NCBI GenBank assembly: GCA_023053575.1
Contig: JAKZAP010000016.1
Span: 14,092,030 to 14,156,029, forward strand
Direction: 5' to 3'
Length of the DNA stretch: 64,000 nt
From: Branchinecta lynchi
Taxonomy: Eukaryota > Arthropoda > Branchiopoda > Anostraca > Branchinectidae
Of this stretch, positions 57,690 to 64,000 are shown one piece after another; the stretch's first letter is position 1; every line of letters starts with the position of its first letter. The notes under the pieces were generated by a model that saw only the letters and a program-made list of their open reading frames with translations, was not told the origin of the DNA and searched no databases. The position numbers were made by a program, and so were the translations under genes.

Positions 57690-58775
57690 CTGGAAATAAG
57701 GCAGTTATCCTCAGTACCGTATCCAAGGGGGGGTAGGGAGTTCGACCCCTCCCCCGGAAACATACAAAAATAATCGTTTTATAGGCTTTAACCTCTGGGC
57801 TATTTTCTTGCCATAGCCTACTGTTTGGTATGGGACTGGGTCCGACCCGCAGGCAGACCCCCCCCCCCCCCCCGCAAAGAAATTCCTGTAGCCGGACCCG
57901 AATCGCCCTCTAACACTAGCCTACTGATCCTGGCCTTTGATCAGTTCTTGCCCTAATTAAAAACAAATTCCAGTCATTGTTTTTTTTTATTATTTTTTTT
58001 TTAATGTAACAAATATTTGTTTGTAGATAAGAACAAGACCTAAGGTTTCGATTGGATCCCAAAAGTCTAAAATTTTATCCAGACGACTGGGCCAGATCCA
58101 GTCTTCGCCAGGCTAATCATTAGAGAAAGCCAAGTTCAGATATACCTCTATAAGCCATATCTATTTTGACGATACTGACCGAAACTTCCTGCTTTACTTC
58201 TGCCAAATTTCCGGTTTCGGCCGAATTCGGAGCGAACTACTTGTCCAGCAAAAAAAGAAAATTCAGAATCGAATTCAGCTTACAGTATCTCCTTATCCCT
58301 ATAAAGAACTTCTAATCAGTTTCAAATAAAACTTTAGATTCTAAAAAAAAAAAAACGATTACAACCGGATTCCAGAAGAATTATATGTCCGGTTAAAAAA
58401 TGATTGTCATATATAGACTCAGCGTCTCTTCTTGCCCCTGAATCTGTCATCTAATCAACTTCAAATAAACCTTATTACCTTTAACAAATTTCCAGTTTTG
58501 GCCGGATTCCGGGCGAATTTGTTGTACGGGTAGAAAATGCTTTTCACATAATTGTTCAGCATGTCTACTTACCCGTAAATCGAACATTTAATCAACTTCA
58601 AATCAAACTTTTACTTTTAACTAACTTTCCGGTTTTGCCGGAGTCCGGACGAACTACTCGTCCGGCGACAAAATGATTTTCACCGTCGTCTTTAGCATGC
58701 CTTCTTCTTACCCCTAAGTCGAACATTTTAATCAACTTCAAACGAAACTTTTACTTTTAACCAACTTTCCGGTTT

Positions 58776-59855
58776 TTATATTCAAACAATGTTTACAACG
58801 GATATACGCCAGCTACGATTCTTCATCAGCGGTATTTCGGCCCTTCTTGGCAAGAGTCCTCGTCAGGCTGTCAATCTTCTGGGTGAACGTCAGGGAAGGA
58901 AACAAACCTGTAATAAATGACAGAAGCTTCTACCGACTATAAATATCTTATTAGGGCAAATTACTTTCAAATACCACTGTAAAAAAAAAAACTAGTCCTG
59001 AGATTTAATGTTTGACACGGCCGCTGTTTTTGTTGCACCATTGGGCCTATGACAGGGAAGGGTTTTTTCCGTATTTTGATTAACTTCGGTTTTGTTATTA
59101 ATAAGGGACTGAAAACTTAAGTATTGTTTCATTAATAAACTCGTTCCACGTTTCTATGGAGTACTCGCCTGTATCTATTACTTTCAATACTCACTGCTCG
59201 GAAAAACTAGTGCTGAGATTTAATTTTTGGCACGGCTGCTGTTTTTGCTGCACTGCAGAGCATGAGTAAGAAATTGACCACGCCATCTCCAACGGACACC
59301 GTCATAACTATACTTTCAAATCTGCACTTGCAGAACATATTTTCGAAAACAAATCCCATTCAGTACATTTTGAAAAAGCCCAAATTCTTGCAACTTGCAC
59401 CGGACTCCATCAAACTATTTGAGAAGCCGTTGGGATAAAGAAAAAACCGAGCAGGCATTAACCGAGATACAGGTGAGTACTCCCTACCGGAAACGTGGAA
59501 CAGGGTTATTAAGGGAAGAAAATGTAAGGCTCAGTCCCTTATTAACAACAAAACCGAAGTCGATCAAAATGCAGAAAAAAACATTTCCTGTCCTCGCCCC
59601 AATCGTGCAGCAAAAACAGCAGTGGTATCTGAAAGTAATTTACCCTAATAAGATATTTATAGTCGGTAGAAGCTTCAGTTATTTATTACAGGTTTGTTTC
59701 CTTCCCCGACGTCGACGCAGAAGATTGACATCCTGACGAGGACCCTTGCCAAGAAGGAGCGAAATATCGCTGACGAAGAATCGCAGCTGGCGTATATCCG
59801 TTGTAAACATTGTTTGAATATATGTTTCAAAGTCAGCTTGGGCTCAAAGAGTATT
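58776..59855 (+). mobile_element. Penelope-like element remnant with inverted terminal modules
   Basis: About 200 bp at each end form inverted repeats (58776-58978 against 59621-59825), each containing the CTGACGAGGA..GGCCGAAATA-type core. Between them on the plus strand is the C-terminus of a Penelope-type protein. This layout, a coding end followed by a terminal module with an inverted partial copy at the 5' side, is typical of truncated Penelope elements. The interior also holds a direct repeat (CTGAGATTTAATGTTTGACA-like at 59000 and 59214). Confidence 0.8.
59299..59475 (+). pseudogene. Penelope-like element C-terminus (GIY-YIG region tail)
   Basis: The frame beginning AACGGACACC encodes KSALAEHIFENKSHSVHFEK, then AQILATCTGLHQ, an in-frame TGA, EAVGIKKKP and, after a one-base shift, INRDTG. 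The pattern xxLAEH..H..FE.A.IL......R..REAxEIxK....INRD is the well-known tail of Penelope-like and related GIY-YIG endonuclease proteins. The stop and frameshift make it inactive. The reverse transcriptase part is missing. Confidence 0.8.
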
Positions 59856-60858
59856 TTTCCGGTTTTTGCCGGATTCCGGGCGAACTACTTGTCGGACCAG
59901 AAAATGTTTTGCATATTCGTGTTCAGCATGTCTTCTTACCCCATAAGCGACTATCATATTAGCTGTTTAAAAATATTTTGTTTGCTCCTTAATTTGAACC
60001 CTCACCCCTATATGTAGGAGCCCATCTACGAACTAGACCTTACCCTTGACTCAAAGAGTCTTCACACCAAGTTTCATCAAATATCTCATTCCCTTCGAGA
60101 GTTATCGTGCTAACAGACGGACGGACAGGCGGACAACTTTTACGATGTCATAGGTATCCCTCCACTTACGTTTTGGGATCCCAAAATCGCATTACATTTA
60201 TATTTGTTGCTTTATATCTCGTCATTTTTGGCGTAGTAAAAGCTAGTATTATAATTATTTTGTCTAGGTCGGAATAGCACCGCAACTAGAAACAGAAACT
60301 TTCCCATTACATTAATTGAAGGTCGTAATCCTAGACTACCTTTCCTTTCGGTTTCTCGCCTATCTCACTGAACTTTTTCAGTTGACCTTCGTTCGTTCCT
60401 GGAAGTTCAGAAATAAATATTTCTCTCAAGCTGTGCATCACTTCCCACCTTTTTATGACAACCTGTATAATTTGATCGCAGAATTTTTCGGACACAGTTG
60501 TCCGGGCGAACACCGACAGCGAAAGACGTGACTCGGCAATGTGTATCGAAAAAAAATGGGGATATAGGGAAATTTGTTTCTTAATTTGCCTTGGCAGTCA
60601 AAAAAGAGATGAGTCAGCTGTTCGGATTATCTGTGAATGTTGTCTTTGCAGACATCATTTTTGGTAAAATTGCCATTCTGCCAAAAGTGTTTTCACAAAT
60701 ACCGTAGGTGACGGTCAGCTTTTTCAGACGCCGCGTGGGGCCAAGAACCTCTCGTGTTTGTGCTAGTCCTAATGACTGTGCCCCCGCCCCTCCCCCCAGC
60801 CTGCCGATGTCGCTAGTTTCACACAAGAAGAATCTATACAGTCGTGACGGTGACTTAC

Positions 60859-60988
60859 CAGCGAGGTCAGTCTCGGTAAGCTCTCCCTGTCCTGCGCGAT
60901 GATGGATTGTATCTTCAATTGGTTCCGTAAGGACCGGCGCAGTCTTTACATTTCCACGCTGAAGGTTTGTTAGTACCGGCTTAGGTAA
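60859..60988 (-). CDS. RFXANK/ANKRA2: ANKRA2/RFXANK-like protein, N-terminal linker exon
   Basis: The exon lies between a TTATTTTTTCAG acceptor and a GTAAGT donor on the minus strand. It encodes LPKPVLTNLQRGNVKTAPVL, then IEDTIHHRAGQGELTETDLA plus one base. The LTNxxRGNxV motif followed by a H(Q/R)xAxQGE motif is the segment just before the ankyrin repeats in vertebrate ANKRA2 and RFXANK. These are adaptor proteins: RFXANK is part of the RFX complex at X-box promoters, and ANKRA2 binds PxLPxI/L motifs of HDACs and megalin. Its phase (0 in, 1 out) fits the next exon. Upstream exons were not found. A lineage-specific role is unknown. Confidence 0.82.
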
Positions 60989-61513
60989 CTGAAAAAATAA
61001 CAGGTACTTTTTAGCTTGCAGCAGATTCATAAATATGCAAGGGCCCATGATTGTTCCGTCGTCGCTTGCGAGAGCAACAGTAAGTTAATTCCTATACTGC
61101 TGTATGTACAATCTACCTGAGCGCCAGTTGGGTTTCACATTAGCGTACCCTCCTGAGGCGCTGACAGCGCGCCTCACTCCTAGATCAAACGATGTCAGCT
61201 GTAACTCACTTCTAATGGTTGGTCTACCGGAACTGAAAGAAACTTACTGCGCTGGAAGAAGATTGCAAAGAAATCAACCTACTGATATTCCCTCAAGAAG
61301 AACTGCTGCAAGAACGAAACCTTCAATAAGAACTGATAATTGTGCAGGAGAAATGGCGTCCTCAGTCTATGCCGTGTTGCGGCTTTTGGGGGAAATAAAT
61401 CGATACTGCATTGAGCATATACATACAATCATGTCAAGATACGTGATGTGAACACGTAACTTTGTGCTTTAAATAAGCGTTAGGAACCGTGATAGGGGCT
61501 CGCTCCGCTCGGC
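60989..61513. other. Upstream of the ankyrin linker exon, no exon recognised
   Basis: An open plus-strand frame (61104-61451) and possible minus-strand splice sites exist, but no peptide resembles the N-terminus of ANKRA2/RFXANK. The first exons may lie beyond the window. Confidence 0.4.
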
Positions 61514-61517
61514 TTTT

Positions 61518-63703
61518 TGGGATACCAAAACTTAAGTGGAGGGATCAGGGGCGTCGCAAGTGCACTTTCGGTGGGGGGGGGGGGGGTGCAGAGCCAAAAT
61601 TTTACCGAATCTTTCAAAAATTTTACCGAATCCTAGAACTAAGAATTCGAGCTTTAAATTCTGGAACAGAAACGATTACCTAGGAAGAGTAACAATAAAG
61701 GACAGCATGAAAGACGTTAAGCCAACTATTAGGCGGGGTTTGGCGAAGCCCACATGTGGAATATACTGCCGGGCATGATTGCAGTAACAGCTTCTATCTA
61801 TTATAACCAACATAATACTAAATCGAGCGCCGCAGGCGAAAATTTTTTAAATCCATTTTTTTTCTGTACGCTAAAAGTTAATTTAACTGCTTCTCTGACA
61901 AATTCTATCATTTACCGTTGATTAAATACCGAGACTCTAAGAAGTTCCAGAAACCGGACGGAGCGACGTTCCGGCAGCAGCAGCAACTGTAGTCTAGTTA
62001 ATATCCCACAATCACATAGAGTGAGCGCCGCAGGCGAAATTTTTTTTTATTTTTCCTCCCAAATTTAATTTCCATCCAAATTCTAGCTTTTAATGTTTCA
62101 AAACCTCCATCCTAAAACTTGCTTAAAACCCCCGTCAAATGACGCGGCCTTCCACAAAAAAGAGAATATTACGAAAAGTGCTGCAGGCGGAATTTTCGAA
62201 ATATTTATGATTAGATATTCTTTTGGGGATCCAAAATAAAAGTAAGGACTATCGATGGTATCATGGATCATCCCTTTTGTCTGCGACCAGTGCTTCATTC
62301 AACCTCTTCTTAGGTTCGTGTTAGCTTCCGAATCCTGGCAGTCTTAACGAATAAATTACCGAATCCCAGTTATTATACCGAATAAGTTGAGACCCATAGC
62401 ATGTTTGGGATTCTGTATAACCATCGAATCCCGGTTACTATACCGAATTGTTTTGGTGTCGAAAGACTACCGAACAATATTCTTATTCGGTATACTTTCG
62501 TCGAAACTGGAACAAAGTCAGGATTCGTTGTTAACTTCCTAATCCTGGAAATTATACTGAACAAATTACCGAATCCTAATCATGATACCGAATAATTCTG
62601 AACCAATAGCTTATTCGGGATTCTGTGTAACTGCCAAATCTCCATAAATATACCGAATAGTTCCGGCATCGAAAAATTACCAAATGATTTCGGTAAATTC
62701 TCTCACCAAATTCGTGATAACTACCAAATACTGGCAATTATACCGGATCCCGATCATTAAACCGAAGAGATTTGTACATATAGCCTATTTAGGATTTTGT
62801 ATAACTACCGAATCCCCGTAAATATATCGAAAAGTTCTGCTATCGAAAAAATACCGAACAATTTTATTAAAATTTTAGGCCTCCGGCCCAAAATTTTACC
62901 GAATCACAAAAAGGTGGGGGGGTGCTGCACCCCCCCTTGCGACGCCACTGGGAGGGATACCTATGACATCGCAAAAGTTGTCCGTCTGTGAGCACGATAA
63001 CTCTCGAAGGTTTGAGGAATTTCTGGGTCAGAGTAAGGTCGAATTCGTACATCGAATCGAGAGAACATGATGGTGAAAACCATTTTGTCATCGGACAAGT
63101 AGTTCGCCCGGAATCCGAGGGGGGTTCAGATGAAGGGACAAACAAAAACAGCTAATGTTGATGGTCGATTATGGGGTAAGAAGACCTGGTGAACACGATG
63201 ATGAAAACCATTTTCTCGCCGGACAAGCAGTTCGTCCGGAATCCGTCAAAAACCAGAAAGTTTGTTTAAAGTAAAAGTTTCATTTGAAGTTGATTAGATG
63301 TTCGATTTAGGGGTAGGAAGAGACGCTGAGTCTGTATATGACAATCATTTATTACCCAGACATATAATTCGTCCGGAATCCGGTTGTAACCGGATTTTTT
63401 TTTTATAAGTTAAAGTTTTATTTGAAGTTAATTAGATGTTCTTTATACGGATAAGGAGATACGCTGAGTTCATTTCTGAATTTTCTGTTTGTGCTAGAAA
63501 AGTAGTTCGCTCGGAATTAGGCCGAAACCAGAAATTTGGCAGAAGTAAAGCAGTTTCGGTCAGTAACGTTAAAATAGATATGGCTTATATAGGTATATCT
63601 GAACTTGTTTTTTCTCTGATGATTAGCCTGGCGAAGACACGACCCAATTGTCTGGATCAAATATTAGATTTTCGGGATCCCATCGAAACCTTTGGTCTTA
63701 TTT
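61518..63703 (+). repeat. GGGATCCC-ended repeat, split by the hAT element
   Basis: The 5' end (TTTTTGGGATACCAAAACTT) is at 61514-61533. After the hAT insertion it resumes at 62951 with GGAGGGATACCTATGACATC, then degraded GGAATCCGG units. The family 3' end (CGGGATCCCATCGAAACCTT) is at about 63674-63693. Confidence 0.8.
61546..62950. mobile_element. Non-autonomous hAT element, 1405 bp, with 8-bp target duplication
   Basis: The 15-bp terminal inverted repeats are CAGGGGCGTCGCAAG at 61546 and the complement of CAGTGGCGTCGCAAG ending at 62950 (one mismatch). GGAGGGAT is repeated exactly at 61538-61545 and 62951-62958. The insertion splits a GGGATCCC-ended repeat whose intact copies read straight through this point. 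The interior has no transposase. It holds many ACCGAATCC..TATACCGAAT-type repeats (62340-62840) and repeated GCGCCGCAGGCG motifs. Confidence 0.92.
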
Positions 63704-63812
63704 TAAATAGGTTTCGTGTAAATCCTTGTATAACGTATCTTAAAGAAAACTCAGCGATCAAGCAGGTGCGCTGAAGGATTGTCCGTTCCTGTTTCTAGGT
63801 ACTAGCCAAAAA

Positions 63813-64000
63813 GGTTTTGGGATCCCAAAACGTAAGTGGCGTGATACCTATGACATCGCAAAAGTTGTACGTCTGTGCGCACTATAACTCTCGAAAGGAA
63901 TGAGATATTTTGATGAAATTTGGTGTGAGGATTCTCTCGGTCAGAGTAAGGTCGAGTTCGTAGATGGGCTCTGTAGCCCTACATTTAGGGATGGGGTTTA
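63813..64000 (+). repeat. GGGATCCC-ended repeat, cut by the window end
   Basis: It begins TTTTGGGATCCCAAAACG and continues with the family 5' region (GATACCTATGACATCGCAAA, GTCTGTGCGC, ATAACTCTCGAAAGGAATGA). It lies just 110 bp after the previous copy in the same orientation. Confidence 0.85.

Larger units (their letters stand above)
58035..60186 (-). repeat. GGGATCCC-ended repeat, minus strand, interrupted by a Penelope-like element
   Basis: The 5' end, read on the minus strand, is at 60186 (complement of CTTACGTTTTGGGATCCCAA). The 3' end is near 58035 (ACCTAAGGTTTCGATTGGAT). The family units at 58200-58775 and 59860-60180 are contiguous once the insertion at about 58776-59855 is removed: the break falls inside the TTTCCGGTTTT unit. 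Confidence 0.8.
57690..60858 (-). other. ANKRA2/RFXANK-like gene intron with nested insertion
   Basis: This intron holds a minus-strand GGGATCCC-ended repeat (about 58035-60186) that is itself interrupted by a Penelope-like element (about 58776-59855). Around 60310-60540 both strands have modest open frames. The minus one (60331-60513) looks protein-like but is unassigned. A C-run at about 57861-57874 is simple sequence. Confidence 0.7.

Overview
This is intron-rich, repeat-dense nuclear DNA from an invertebrate animal, most likely an arthropod although the species cannot be fixed from the sequence. There are no bacterial operons. Three conserved host genes appear as exons with GT..AG boundaries and matching reading phases. 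They are scattered through a mosaic of DNA transposons, LINE fragments, a Penelope-like element and several non-autonomous repeat families.

Host genes. (1) A bZIP transcription factor on the minus strand has four exons in the order about 31.6 kb, 29.9 kb, 24.5 kb and 19.6 kb. The third exon holds the basic region and the fourth holds the leucine zipper and stop codon; its 5' end is not resolved. (2) LSM6 is complete on the plus strand at 48333-49710, with two exons and 80 aa. (3) An ANKRA2/RFXANK-type ankyrin-repeat gene lies on the minus strand, with exons at 60859-60988, 57466-57689 and 53975-54127. Its first and last exons were not found.

Layout. 0-1 kb: LINE C-terminal fragment. 1.7 kb: short hAT MITE with a perfect 8-bp target duplication. 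2.8-9.07 kb: large hAT-like element with a broken BED/hATC transposase and internal secondary insertions. 9.5-10.8 kb: recent tandem duplication. 11-18 kb: repeats, Penelope-type terminal modules, LINE fragments. 19.5-31.6 kb: bZIP gene, whose introns hold a long element with about 430-bp tandem units and a 3' hairpin, a reverse transcriptase remnant and MITEs. 31.8-35.7 kb: satellite and mixed repeats. 35.8-39.5 kb: three foldback elements whose inverted ends are GGGGACGTTTTGTC-type minisatellites. 40-47.6 kb: mixed repeats and two LINE remnants. 47.6-49.7 kb: MITE and LSM6. 51.6-61 kb: ankyrin gene with repeat-filled introns, one of which holds a Penelope-like element nested in a GGGATCCC-ended repeat. 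61.5-64 kb: GGGATCCC-ended repeats, one split by a 1405-bp hAT element.

The host genes belong to separate pathways: transcription control, RNA decay/splicing and ankyrin scaffolding. The repeats preserve an insertion history. Several empty and filled sites can be compared inside the window, and many insertions show target duplications. The most unusual parts are the foldback minisatellite elements, the hammerhead-like core shared by the Penelope-type termini, and a MITE end lying about 20 bp from a 3' splice site of the bZIP gene.
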